DNA of 15,253 nucleotides, taken from positions 1 to 15,253 of the forward strand of contig JAWLES010000044.1 of NCBI GenBank assembly GCA_041685935.1, read 5' to 3'. A model generated the notes under the pieces. The model had not been told where the DNA came from. It was given only the letters and a program-made list of their open reading frames with translations, and made no database searches. This document shows, one piece after another, positions 1 through 7,559 of this stretch. The stretch is from JAIPEK01 sp041685935 (GTDB taxonomy: Bacteria; Desulfobacterota; Desulfobacteria; Desulfobacterales; Desulfobacteraceae). A program made the translations under genes and the position numbers. How positions within the stretch are numbered: the first letter of the stretch is position 1; each line of letters opens with the position of its first letter.

Positions 1-886
1 GTCCGGGAGATACCTGAAGCGCCTGCGGCGGGCGGGAATCCGGATTTATGCATATTACAACTACCTGTCTCTTTACAAGCTGCATACCCTCAATTACCGA
101 AATCACAGAAAAATGGTCATAATAGACGGTATCACAGGATACATCGGCGGCATGAACATGGGGGAGGAGTATATCAGCGGAGGGAAACGTTTTCCCTCAT
201 GGCGGGATACGCACATGCGGATGCAGGGGCAGTCGGTGACGGTACTGCAGGAGATCTTTGCCGTAAGCTGGCTGAATACCACAGGCGAGGTGCTGGATTT
301 TATCAAGCCTTTACAGCTGCCTTCCGGGAGTGATGAAAGCATTCCAATACAGATTACAACTTCAGGCCCTGACTCGGAATGGGAGTCCATAAAACAGCTT
401 TACTTTCTGCTGATTTCATCGGCGGAGGAGACCATCTTTGTTCATACTCCATACTTCATTCCGGATTCAAGCATTATTCTGGCTCTGAAAACGGCAGCTT
501 TGAGCGGCGTGGATGTGCGGATAATGCTCACGGGACATCTGGATAAACACCTTCCCTACTGGGTGGCCCTGACTTTCTTAAAGGATCTTCTGGCAACAGG
601 TGTCAGGGTTTTTTATTATACAAAGGGTTTCATGCACGCCAAAACCATCGTGGTGGATTCCAAGACCTGTTCGGTCGGCACTGCCAACATGGATATCAGG
701 AGTTTTCAGCTCAACTATGAAATCAATGCACTTATTTACGACCAGGCAGTTGCCGGCAAAATCGAGGATATGTTTTACAGTGATATGGAATCGGCAAAGG
801 AGTTTACTCTGGAGGATTACAACCGTATCCACTGGGTAAAGCACCTTAGGAATTCGCTTTCGCGACTCTTTGCACCTCTGCTGTAA
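1..886 (+). CDS. cls: Cardiolipin synthase / phospholipase D family protein, C-terminal part (5' end outside window)
   Basis: The reading frame is open from base 2, so the gene begins upstream of the window; about 294 residues are visible of the roughly 470-510 usual for bacterial cardiolipin synthases. Two phospholipase D catalytic motifs are present. The first is H-R-K-M-V-I-I-D (His codon at 104, Lys at 110, Asp at 125), followed by the typical G-x-x-G-G-M-N stretch. The second is H-A-K-T-I-V-V-D (His codon at 635), followed by the S-x-G-T-A-N-M-D-x-R-S-F segment characteristic of this family. Family members join two phosphatidylglycerol molecules into cardiolipin and glycerol at the inner membrane. 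The N-terminal membrane helices expected in the family would lie outside the window. A less likely alternative is another PLD-type phosphatidyltransferase. The gene stands alone in front of a 131-base gap; I found no clear terminator after it. Confidence 0.93.
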   Translation, partial: SGRYLKRLRRAGIRIYAYYNYLSLYKLHTLNYRNHRKMVIIDGITGYIGGMNMGEEYISGGKRFPSWRDTHMRMQGQSVTVLQEIFAVSWLNTTGEVLDFIKPLQLPSGSDESIPIQITTSGPDSEWESIKQLYFLLISSAEETIFVHTPYFIPDSSIILALKTAALSGVDVRIMLTGHLDKHLPYWVALTFLKDLLATGVRVFYYTKGFMHAKTIVVDSKTCSVGTANMDIRSFQLNYEINALIYDQAVAGKIEDMFYSDMESAKEFTLEDYNRIHWVKHLRNSLSRLFAPLL

Positions 887-918
887 AGGCGCAATTTGCG
901 GTTCAAAGCCATTTTCCC

Positions 919-949
919 TTGACAAAATCCTTCCGAATTGATGTATAAA
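919..949 (+). promoter_or_regulatory. Possible sigma-70-type promoter for the AsmA-family gene
   Basis: The 131-base gap between the cardiolipin synthase and the AsmA gene contains a perfect TTGACA at 919-924 and a TATAAA at 944-949. The spacer is 19 bases, longer than the ideal 17; a 17-base spacer would place a poorer TGTATA at 942-947. It is the best promoter candidate in the gap and lies about 70 bases before the start codon. Only sequence resemblance supports it. Confidence 0.4.
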
Positions 950-1019
950 TTCATAGATCAGATGGTTTTCTTTATATTGCCGCGGAACAGGAATTCCTTC
1001 TTTAATCGGTTAGCAGAAT

Positions 1020-1025
1020 GGAGAG
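1020..1025 (+). promoter_or_regulatory. Ribosome binding site that decides the AsmA start
   Basis: GGAGAG lies seven bases before the ATG at 1033. The alternative in-frame ATG at 1018 has no purine-rich site upstream and itself overlaps this GGAGAG. The downstream start also places the Lys-rich end and membrane helix at the very N-terminus, as expected for an inner-membrane anchor. Confidence 0.6.
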
Positions 1026-1032
1026 TCGGGCT

Positions 1033-3066
1033 ATGAAAAAATTTTTAAAGTGGGCGGTTATAGCAGCCGGTGTTTTTGTCATCGCGGCTGTCGCCGCCAT
1101 TTTATTGATTCCGCAGTTGGTGGATGTAAACAAGTACAGGCCTCAAATCGAAGAATTGGTCACGGAAAAAACAGGCCGGCCGTTTGAACTCGGGGGTGAA
1201 ATGGATATTTCGGTTTTTCCGTGGGTGGGGGTGAAGTTGACCGATCTTCACCTTGGAAATCCTGACGGATTTGAAAAGAAGGATTTTATTTCAGTTAAAA
1301 ACTTTGAAGTCAGACTCAAGGTGATTCCGTTATTGTTCAAGAATGTCGAGGTGAAAACATTTGTGCTGGAAGAGCCTGTGATTTTACTTGAAAAAAGAAG
1401 GAACGGCGCTGCGAACTGGGAAGGGCTCGGCGGAAAATCCGATACCGGGAAGACTGAAAAGGAAAGAAAGCCCGCTGAAACAGGAAAGTCCGGGCAACTG
1501 CCTGTTAAATCCCTTGTGGTGGGAAATTTCTCCATAACCGACGGCATTGTAAGGTTCTCGGACCGGGCTTTGGATATGGAAAAAGAGATATCCGATATTA
1601 ACCTCGTTTTAAAGGATATCAGTCTGGATTCACCGGTCAGTATTAATTTCAGCGCACTTGTGGATGAACAGCCGGTATCTTTGCAGGGCAGGGCAGGGCC
1701 GATTGGAAAGGAGCCGGGAAAGGGGGAAATTCCTCTTGATTTTACCTTAAAGGCTGCAAAGCAGCTTTCGGTTGATCTTAAGGGAAGTGTCATTGATCCG
1801 GCCACAAGGCAGCAGTTTGATGTTAACCTGGAAGTTTCCGAGTTTTCATTGAAAAAGCTCTTTTCCGCACTTGATCAGCCGTTTCCGGTTCAAACTGCGG
1901 ATCCCGGGGTGCTGGAGAAAATTTCGTTTGCCACCCGGGTTAAAGGAAACTCCGAGGCCGTGGCATTGTCTGACGGACGCCTGGTGCTGGATGACTCCGA
2001 GATCACATTCACTGCATCGGCGGAGGAATTCTCCAGGCCGGATGTAAAGTTTGATGTCCGCCTGGATCAGATTGACCTTGACCGGTATCTGCCGGCGGCG
2101 GAAAAAGACACTTCCTCCGGAGAAACAGGCAAAAAGCAGGAGAAAAAAACGGACGGAACGGACAGGTCCGCTGAAAAGACAGGGAAAAGTGGAGAGATCG
2201 ATTATGAACCCCTTCGAAAACTTGTCCTTGACGGCAGTGTGACAATCGGCCGGCTGAAAGCCTATGGTGCGAAAATTCAGGACATTACCCTCAAGGTTAC
2301 GGGGAAAGACGGTATTTTTCATGCAGATCCCGTGAAAATGAACCTGTACCAGGGAAGCGTAATGTCAAAAGCAAGAGTGGATGTCAGGAAAAGCAGCCCT
2401 TACAGCAGCATCTCCCTGGATGCCGCAGATATAAAGACCGGGCCTCTTTTGAAGGATACAACGGACAAAAACATAATTGAGGGAACGGTTGCCTCTGATA
2501 TTGATCTTTCAATGAAAGGACTTGATGCAGATATTATCAAAAAAAGCCTGAACGGAGGCGGAGAATTGGTTTTCAATGATGGAGCCATTGTCGGGATCGA
2601 TATTGCCGGTATGGTTCGCAATGCAAAGTCCGGCATCAGTCTGAAGGAAAAAAGCAAGGAAAAACCCAGAACGGATTTTACTGAACTTCGTGTTCCGTTT
2701 GACGTGAAGGACAGAGTCGTGAACACCCCCGGAGCCGATCTCAAGTCGCCTTTACTGAGGGTGTCCGCATCCGGCAAGGCCGACCTTGTCAAAACCACCC
2801 TTGATTACAGGATCGAACCCAGGGTGGTGGGCACCCTGAAAGGGCAGGGTGATGTTGAAAAAAGATCGGGCCTCATGGTGCCGTTCCTTGTTACAGGCAC
2901 GTTTTCTTCACCGAAAATAAAGATCGATACCAAGAGTCTTATGCAAAGCGAGATTCCTGACAGGGAATCCCTCAAGGAAGCTTTAAAAGACAAGGACACC
3001 AGAAAAGAGAAGTCGGAAGATTTGAAAGAAAAGGCCAAGGGGGCTTTGAAGGGATTTTTGGAGTAG
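1033..3066 (+). CDS. AsmA family protein (inner-membrane anchored, envelope assembly / lipid transport type)
   Basis: The protein has 677 residues from the ATG at 1033 (an ATG five codons upstream lacks a Shine-Dalgarno). A short Lys-rich N-terminus precedes one membrane helix at about 5-27, followed by the typical AsmA opening: D-V-N-K-Y-R-P-Q-I, then T-G-R-P-F-E-L-x-G and an N-P-x-G-F block. The long periplasmic part is beta-rich. Its C-terminal AsmA-like region, about 506-600, contains G-G-G-E-L-V-F-N-D-G-A-I-x-G-I-D-I-A. Two Lys/Glu-rich, low-complexity linkers, at about 134-155 and 357-389, split the protein, and the last 38 residues are highly charged and probably helical. AsmA-like proteins are bridge-like periplasmic proteins involved in outer-membrane homeostasis and glycerophospholipid transport. 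The upstream cardiolipin synthase gene makes a phospholipid-related role attractive, but that is inference. The exact subfamily is not assigned. Confidence 0.88.
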   Translation: MKKFLKWAVIAAGVFVIAAVAAILLIPQLVDVNKYRPQIEELVTEKTGRPFELGGEMDISVFPWVGVKLTDLHLGNPDGFEKKDFISVKNFEVRLKVIPLLFKNVEVKTFVLEEPVILLEKRRNGAANWEGLGGKSDTGKTEKERKPAETGKSGQLPVKSLVVGNFSITDGIVRFSDRALDMEKEISDINLVLKDISLDSPVSINFSALVDEQPVSLQGRAGPIGKEPGKGEIPLDFTLKAAKQLSVDLKGSVIDPATRQQFDVNLEVSEFSLKKLFSALDQPFPVQTADPGVLEKISFATRVKGNSEAVALSDGRLVLDDSEITFTASAEEFSRPDVKFDVRLDQIDLDRYLPAAEKDTSSGETGKKQEKKTDGTDRSAEKTGKSGEIDYEPLRKLVLDGSVTIGRLKAYGAKIQDITLKVTGKDGIFHADPVKMNLYQGSVMSKARVDVRKSSPYSSISLDAADIKTGPLLKDTTDKNIIEGTVASDIDLSMKGLDADIIKKSLNGGGELVFNDGAIVGIDIAGMVRNAKSGISLKEKSKEKPRTDFTELRVPFDVKDRVVNTPGADLKSPLLRVSASGKADLVKTTLDYRIEPRVVGTLKGQGDVEKRSGLMVPFLVTGTFSSPKIKIDTKSLMQSEIPDRESLKEALKDKDTRKEKSEDLKEKAKGALKGFLE

Positions 3067-3075
3067 GGTGGAAAA

Positions 3076-3147
3076 ATGGAATCACATGTGATTGAATCGA
3101 TCCGAGGACAGAAGAGCTTAAACGGGCAAAGGAGAATGGAAAAATGA
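3076..3147 (+). CDS. Possible 23-codon leader micro-ORF ahead of the MBL hydrolase
   Basis: An ATG at 3076 preceded by GGTGGA opens a 23-codon frame ending in TGA at 3145-3147. This stop overlaps the ATG of the hydrolase gene in an ATGA arrangement, as seen in translationally coupled genes. The peptide is basic near its end and resembles nothing I recognise. The palindrome at 3080-3093 lies inside it. It may simply be a chance frame in a 77-base gap, because the hydrolase has its own Shine-Dalgarno. Confidence 0.15.
   Translation: MESHVIESIRGQKSLNGQRRMEK
3080..3093. promoter_or_regulatory. Perfect 14-base palindrome, possible operator
   Basis: AATCACATGTGATT reads the same on both strands and sits in the gap between the AsmA gene and the hydrolase gene, 50 bases before the hydrolase start. 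It contains TCACA and TGTGA placed head to head. These are the same half-sites as in a CRP operator, but in inverted order and with no spacer, so it is not a standard CRP site. It could bind a dimeric repressor or activator, or form a small five-base-pair hairpin in the transcript. Confidence 0.35.
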
Positions 3148-3995
3148 GCGAAACCACGATTACCGTTGTATGTGAAAACCGGACGGCCGCTCCGGTGGGA
3201 GTTGCAGGTGAGTACGGGTTTGCAGCCTTCATTGAAAAGGACGGGAAAAAAATCCTGTTTGACACCGGCCAGGGAATCGCATTGAAAAACAATGCAGCCG
3301 TGCTGAAGACGGATCTTGCAAAAGTGGACCAGGTGGTGTTGAGCCATGGACATTTTGATCATACAGGCGGACTTTCCCAGGCTTTGATGTCTTCATGGGG
3401 CTCGGAAGTGATCGCTCATCCTGATATATTTGATGATAAATATACGGAAATGCACTTTGGAAAAGAAACCGGAAGATTTTACATTGGTGTGCCGTACAGA
3501 CGCGAATTTCTTGAATCCGCCCTCGGCGCGACCTTTTCAATGCAAAAGGGGTATATTGAGATTTCTCCGGGCGTCTGGTTTTCAGGTGAAGTGCCCAGGC
3601 GCACAGATTTTGAACGGCCGGATTCCGCTCTGAAGGTGAAAAGAGATGGTGAGTTCCTTGATGATCCCATGCTGGATGATGCATCAATACTGGTGGAAAC
3701 GGACTCGGGTCCGGTCATCGTGGCGGGTTGCGCACATGCCGGAATTGTAAACGTGATGAACCATTTCAGGGAAAAAAGCGGCCATGAATCGTTTCATGCC
3801 GTGATCGGCGGTACCCATCTGGGGTTTGCCGAAGATGAACAGCAGCTTTTCAAGACCATGGACGCTTTTGAAAAGATGGGACTTGACCTGATAGCGGTTT
3901 CCCACTGCACCGGCAATGAGGCTGCAGCTGCCTGTTATAACCGGTTCAGGGAGAAATTCGCGTTTGCGAATGCCGGATGGCGGATGACCTTTTAA
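3144..3995 (+). CDS. MBL-fold metallo-hydrolase, COG1237 type (MJ0301-like dihydropterin/RFA-P synthase family)
   Basis: This is a 283-residue metallo-beta-lactamase-fold protein. The metal-binding motif H-G-H-F-D-H is at 68-73, after the F-D-T-G-Q strand at 39-43. Further likely ligands are His198 in G-C-A-H-A-G-I, His225 in G-G-T-H-L-G and His254 in S-H-C-T-G. This set of motifs is typical of the COG1237 branch, often annotated as 7,8-dihydropterin-6-methyl-(ribofuranosyl)aminobenzene-5'-phosphate synthase after the archaeal MJ0301; the role of bacterial members is not settled. The protein has no signal peptide, so it is probably cytoplasmic. The start ATG has GGAGA at 3131-3135, eight bases upstream. 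The next gene overlaps its last 19 bases, so the two are probably cotranslated. Substrate cannot be told from sequence. Confidence 0.85.
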   Translation: MSETTITVVCENRTAAPVGVAGEYGFAAFIEKDGKKILFDTGQGIALKNNAAVLKTDLAKVDQVVLSHGHFDHTGGLSQALMSSWGSEVIAHPDIFDDKYTEMHFGKETGRFYIGVPYRREFLESALGATFSMQKGYIEISPGVWFSGEVPRRTDFERPDSALKVKRDGEFLDDPMLDDASILVETDSGPVIVAGCAHAGIVNVMNHFREKSGHESFHAVIGGTHLGFAEDEQQLFKTMDAFEKMGLDLIAVSHCTGNEAAAACYNRFREKFAFANAGWRMTF

Positions 3996-5362
3996 AAGGC
4001 GGATATGTGAAGTCCTCTCAAAGAAAAAGTATCCTGGAAGGGTTGCCCCGGGCACATTACAAATCTTTTTACGACAATGCGGATATTAAAGAGTACGGGG
4101 CAGATCATACCGTTCTTGGTGAAGGGGAGGTCAATACCGGGCTTTATATCGTGCTCACCGGCACCCTCCGGGTTATGAAACAGGAGGATGGGAGATCCGG
4201 GACCCGCAGATATATCCGGCAGGGTGGATTTTTCAACGAAGACGCCTTTATCGGGAAGAAGAAGAGTTCAGTGACGGTCCGAACTGTTGAAAAATCCTGT
4301 GTCATCAGGATCAGCAGAGCTTCCTTCAATCATATGGAACCCGAGACCCGGCTGTATTTGTACAGGATGATCGCCGGAAAATCCGTCATCAGGGCAGTGC
4401 GCCTGGAAAAGAAAAACAGGGCTGCTGAAAGCAGATGCAGGGAAATGATCTCCAGGAACCATTCCCTTGCCGTAAGCAATGCAGAAGGGATCCAGAACTG
4501 TCTCTTTTTAAGGGAGCTTGTGGGCAAAGTTCCGAAGCTGCCTTCCTATGCATTGTCATTGACCGGGAAAATCAACGAGGGTAACATTTCTCCCCATGAG
4601 ATAGCGGACGAGATCAGAAAACATCCCTCCCTTGCCGGGATTCTATTGAAAACCATAAATTCCGCCTATTACGGAATGCCCGGAAAGATATCCGATCTTT
4701 CCTATGCAGTGATGCTTTTGGGATACAATGCCGTTTCCCAGCTTGTGATTGCAGAAGGTATGAAAAAAGTTCTCCCTGACACCCCTTTGTTCAGGGATCT
4801 GTACCAGCACTCTCTGGGGATATCTTATATCGTTTATGAACTGTCCAAAGGGTTCAGGCGGGGCAAACCGGTGATGCTCTCCACCATCTGCATTCTCCAT
4901 GAAACCGGGCAACTGGTCCTTCAGCTTCTGAAAGACAAAAATTCTCACTTGAAACCCATTTTTGATTTGATAGACAGCGCCGTTCTCGGCAGAATGCTTC
5001 TGGAAAGCTGGCAGCTTCCGGGTGTTATCTGTGACACCGTGGCCTACCTGTCATACCCGGATTTTGCACCCCCGGGCAAGATACCCGAACATGTCAGGGA
5101 AAATGTTGCCTTGATTTATATGGCCCATCTTTGTTTCAGCCACATGAGCGGTGACCGGGAAAATGACTCCGCCGACCTGTTTTATGACCCGTATCGCAAA
5201 GTCCTGGGTATTGAGGATCTTTCCCTTGCCGACACGATGAAAAAAGTGGTTATTCCGGGGATGCTTGCAAAAAAGAATCTCCCGATTTTTATGTCCGAGA
5301 GAATGAATTCGTATATCGATCGAAACGATCTGATCAAGTCTTTTGTGGAATACCTTGTATAA
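3977..5362 (+). CDS. HDOD domain signalling protein with N-terminal cyclic-nucleotide-binding-like domain
   Basis: The product has 461 residues from the ATG at 3977, which overlaps the hydrolase gene by 19 bases. A GTG at 4007 is a serious alternative: it has AAGG seven bases upstream, leaves a short gap after the hydrolase stop, and removes only ten residues. Residues about 30-145 form a cNMP-binding-like beta-roll (G-L-Y-I-V-L-x-G-T-L-R-V). Its phosphate-binding cassette is altered: the usual F-G-E...R-S/T-A reads F-N-E-D...K-S-S-V, so the key Arg appears replaced by Lys. Residues about 175-385 form an HDOD domain with K-V-P-x-L-P near its start and N-S-A-Y-Y-G-M. The metal motif reads L-H-E-T-G-Q instead of L-H-D-x-G, consistent with the non-catalytic nature of many HDOD proteins. 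No DNA-binding or output enzyme domain is visible. A regulatory role is likely, perhaps together with the MCP gene 94 bases downstream. Confidence 0.87.
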   Translation: MADDLLKGGYVKSSQRKSILEGLPRAHYKSFYDNADIKEYGADHTVLGEGEVNTGLYIVLTGTLRVMKQEDGRSGTRRYIRQGGFFNEDAFIGKKKSSVTVRTVEKSCVIRISRASFNHMEPETRLYLYRMIAGKSVIRAVRLEKKNRAAESRCREMISRNHSLAVSNAEGIQNCLFLRELVGKVPKLPSYALSLTGKINEGNISPHEIADEIRKHPSLAGILLKTINSAYYGMPGKISDLSYAVMLLGYNAVSQLVIAEGMKKVLPDTPLFRDLYQHSLGISYIVYELSKGFRRGKPVMLSTICILHETGQLVLQLLKDKNSHLKPIFDLIDSAVLGRMLLESWQLPGVICDTVAYLSYPDFAPPGKIPEHVRENVALIYMAHLCFSHMSGDRENDSADLFYDPYRKVLGIEDLSLADTMKKVVIPGMLAKKNLPIFMSERMNSYIDRNDLIKSFVEYLV

Positions 5363-5385
5363 ATTCAGGAAATCAAAGTGCTCTC

Positions 5386-5414
5386 TTGACATCACCCGGC
5401 TGAATCAGTAACGT
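5386..5414 (+). promoter_or_regulatory. Weak promoter candidate before the chemotaxis gene
   Basis: A perfect TTGACA at 5386-5391 is followed after 17 bases by TAACGT, a poor match to TATAAT (three of six). A better TATAAA at 5425-5430 is too far away to pair with this -35 box. The 94-base gap also holds CCCGGC at 5395-5400 and GCCGGG at 5443-5448, which can pair across the leader. No sigma-28-type flagellar promoter is evident. Confidence 0.25.
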
Positions 5415-5456
5415 CTATTGTCATTATAAACGGAACCATATTGCCGGGAGAATCAT

Positions 5457-7559
5457 ATGAGCTTTAAGAACAAACTCGCCTTGCAGGCACTGGGACTGAT
5501 CATATTTGTTGTGGCTGTTTCTTCAACCATTGTATCCGTGATTGTGCGGAACCAGTATGTGGATATTTCAAAAAATTCAATCGAGCAGGCCTTTATAATC
5601 ATCCAGGATGATCTTGACAGCATGAGGGAGAAATCCCTGACCATTGCCAGACAGGCAATCTCTTCAGCTGATCTTGCCAGTAATCTTAAACTGATCGAAT
5701 CCTACCAGGGCAGTGATGATGTTACCCGGGGCGTATTTACGTTCGAGTCCACGGTAAAATCCCTTTATGACATGATGAAAGCCAATAAGCTCCACAGGGT
5801 GTCCCTGTATGATAAAGAAGGCCGCCTTGTGGTGTTTATGCAGGAGCAGGACAAAGGAACCTTTTTAAGTTACAGCCTGCGGTTTTCGGACAGGGTGGAG
5901 TATCGATACCATACGTTGGGCAGGGGAAAGCCTGTTGTTTTTGACAAGTTTGAACGTAAAGAGCAATGGCCGCTTTCCGGGGATTTGTTAAAATCCGACC
6001 GTCCGGAAAAGGAGAAGGCCGGGTATGTGAAGAACGACAGGTTCATTGAGCTGGAGACATGCGCCCTGCCGAAAGTGGAGGTGTTTGATTCCGAGGCCGG
6101 GAAACGGGTTCCGAAAACCATTGGCATGATCAAGACAAGCCGGCTGGTGGGTGAAGATTTTGCCGACAGGATTTCCCTTTTCAGCGGCACTGATGTGATG
6201 GTGTTCGGGGCTTCCGGCAAAGGGACCGGAGCCCTGGAAGAATACGGAAAAATGGATGTTAAGAAAATAACAGGCCGCAAGGGAGGCATACCTGTCGGAA
6301 ACAGCAGAATATTTTTAAATGACGTTTCCGTGGACAGCCAGACCTATGCCCAGGGGATCATGCCGATAACGGAAGGGGGGCGGACCCTTGGCGCCATAGC
6401 CTCACTGTATTCCCACGGGATTATCAACAGCAATACCTTCCAGCTCATCAAATGGCTCGGCGCAGTGGGGATTATCTGTGTACTCCTGATACTTCCGGTG
6501 GCGTTTCTGCTGGCCCGGACCATAACGCGGCCGATTACAAAGGTGGTATCCGGGCTCAAGGATGTGGCACAGGGAGAGGGGGATCTCACGATCAGGCTTA
6601 ATCTGAACCGAAACGACGAGATCGGAGATCTGGCCCGCTGGTTTGATGTGTTTATGGAACGTCTCGGTGACCTGGTACGAGACATCAGTACCAATTCTTC
6701 CAAGGTGGACCAGGCTTCTGTGAACCTTATGGAATTTTCCGGAACCCTGGCAAAGGGGGCTGAAGAAGCCAGGAAAAAATCCGGGGGTATAACCGGAGAA
6801 TCCGAGGAAATGAACCGGAACATGCTGTCCGTTTCAGCCGCCATGGAGCAGGCTTCCACAAATCTGTCCGGTGTGGCTGATTCCACGGACGAGATTGTTT
6901 CCACCATTGATGCCATTGTTCAGAACACCGAGCAGGCGGCCGGCATAGCGGGCCAGGCCGGAATCCAGGCGGACACTGCTGCCGAGAAGGTTGAAGTGCT
7001 GGGGAATTCCATTGACGAGATTAATGTGGTGACCGAAACCATAACGGAAATTTCAGAGCAGACCAATCTTCTGGCGCTCAATGCCACTATTGAGGCAGCA
7101 AGGGCTGGTGAAGCCGGAAAAGGATTTGCAGTAGTGGCCAACGAAATCAAAGATCTGGCCGGCCAGACCAGCGAGGCCACCGGAAAAATAAAAGATACCA
7201 TCCAGAAGATCCAGTCCGTCTCGGGCGAGACCATTGATGAGATAGGAAAAATACCCGGTGTGATAAACCAGATCAATGAGATCGTCGGCAAGATTTCCAC
7301 TGCTGTGGAAGAGCAGTCCCATACCACCAAAGAGATATCCGCCAATGCAACCCAGGTCTCTGAAGCGATTTCGGAGGTGAACGAAAAGGTTTCATTGACT
7401 ACGGAAACCACCGGCAGAATCTCCCGGAATATCGGAGAGCTGGACCGGAACACCAAGGATATTGCAGACAGCTCCGGAAAAGTGGAAAAGAGTACGGGTC
7501 ATCTTTCCGAACTTTCAAAAACCCTCAAGGAGCTGGTGGGGAAATTCAAGGTGGATTAG
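5457..7559 (+). CDS. Methyl-accepting chemotaxis protein with periplasmic Cache-type sensor
   Basis: This is a 700-residue transmembrane chemoreceptor. It has TM1 at about 11-31, a roughly 300-residue periplasmic sensor, TM2 at about 332-354, a HAMP domain at about 355-408, and a long coiled-coil signalling domain. The segment around 223-250 (I-G-M-I-K-T-S...F-S-G-T-D-V-M-V-F) resembles the second half of a double-Cache domain of the dCache_3 kind. The kinase-contact hairpin at about 531-568 is almost canonical: E-Q-T-N-L-L-A-L-N-A-T-I-E-A-A-R-A-G-E-x-G-K-G-F-A-V-V-A. It ends in F-K-V-D with no CheR-binding pentapeptide, common in non-enteric receptors. GGGAGA sits six bases before the ATG. 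No che genes are nearby, so it probably feeds a chemosensory array encoded elsewhere. The ligand is unknown; Cache sensors usually bind small organic acids or amines. Confidence 0.95.
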   Translation: MSFKNKLALQALGLIIFVVAVSSTIVSVIVRNQYVDISKNSIEQAFIIIQDDLDSMREKSLTIARQAISSADLASNLKLIESYQGSDDVTRGVFTFESTVKSLYDMMKANKLHRVSLYDKEGRLVVFMQEQDKGTFLSYSLRFSDRVEYRYHTLGRGKPVVFDKFERKEQWPLSGDLLKSDRPEKEKAGYVKNDRFIELETCALPKVEVFDSEAGKRVPKTIGMIKTSRLVGEDFADRISLFSGTDVMVFGASGKGTGALEEYGKMDVKKITGRKGGIPVGNSRIFLNDVSVDSQTYAQGIMPITEGGRTLGAIASLYSHGIINSNTFQLIKWLGAVGIICVLLILPVAFLLARTITRPITKVVSGLKDVAQGEGDLTIRLNLNRNDEIGDLARWFDVFMERLGDLVRDISTNSSKVDQASVNLMEFSGTLAKGAEEARKKSGGITGESEEMNRNMLSVSAAMEQASTNLSGVADSTDEIVSTIDAIVQNTEQAAGIAGQAGIQADTAAEKVEVLGNSIDEINVVTETITEISEQTNLLALNATIEAARAGEAGKGFAVVANEIKDLAGQTSEATGKIKDTIQKIQSVSGETIDEIGKIPGVINQINEIVGKISTAVEEQSHTTKEISANATQVSEAISEVNEKVSLTTETTGRISRNIGELDRNTKDIADSSGKVEKSTGHLSELSKTLKELVGKFKVD

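Noticed and set aside
887..902. CGCAA-T-TTGCG inverted repeat right after the cardiolipin synthase stop
   Set aside because: The single-base centre cannot form a hairpin loop and there is no T-run, so it is not a terminator.
1248..2798. Several minus-strand open frames opposite the AsmA gene
   Set aside because: No domain, no ribosome binding site and Ser/Phe-rich shadow composition; the plus-strand protein covers the region fully.
2832..2851. Inverted repeat CACCCTG/CAGGGTG with a six-base loop
   Set aside because: It is within the coding part of the AsmA gene, has no T-run after it and sits far from the gene end; most likely chance.
3080..3093. The palindrome as a CRP/FNR operator
   Set aside because: CRP and FNR sites need half-sites in the order TGTGA-N6-TCACA or TTGAT-N4-ATCAA; here TCACA and TGTGA are swapped and adjacent.
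6344..7456. Minus-strand open frames of 190 and 178 codons inside the chemoreceptor gene
   Set aside because: Their Ser/Ile/Thr-rich composition mirrors the coiled-coil coding strand, and the real gene is unambiguous.
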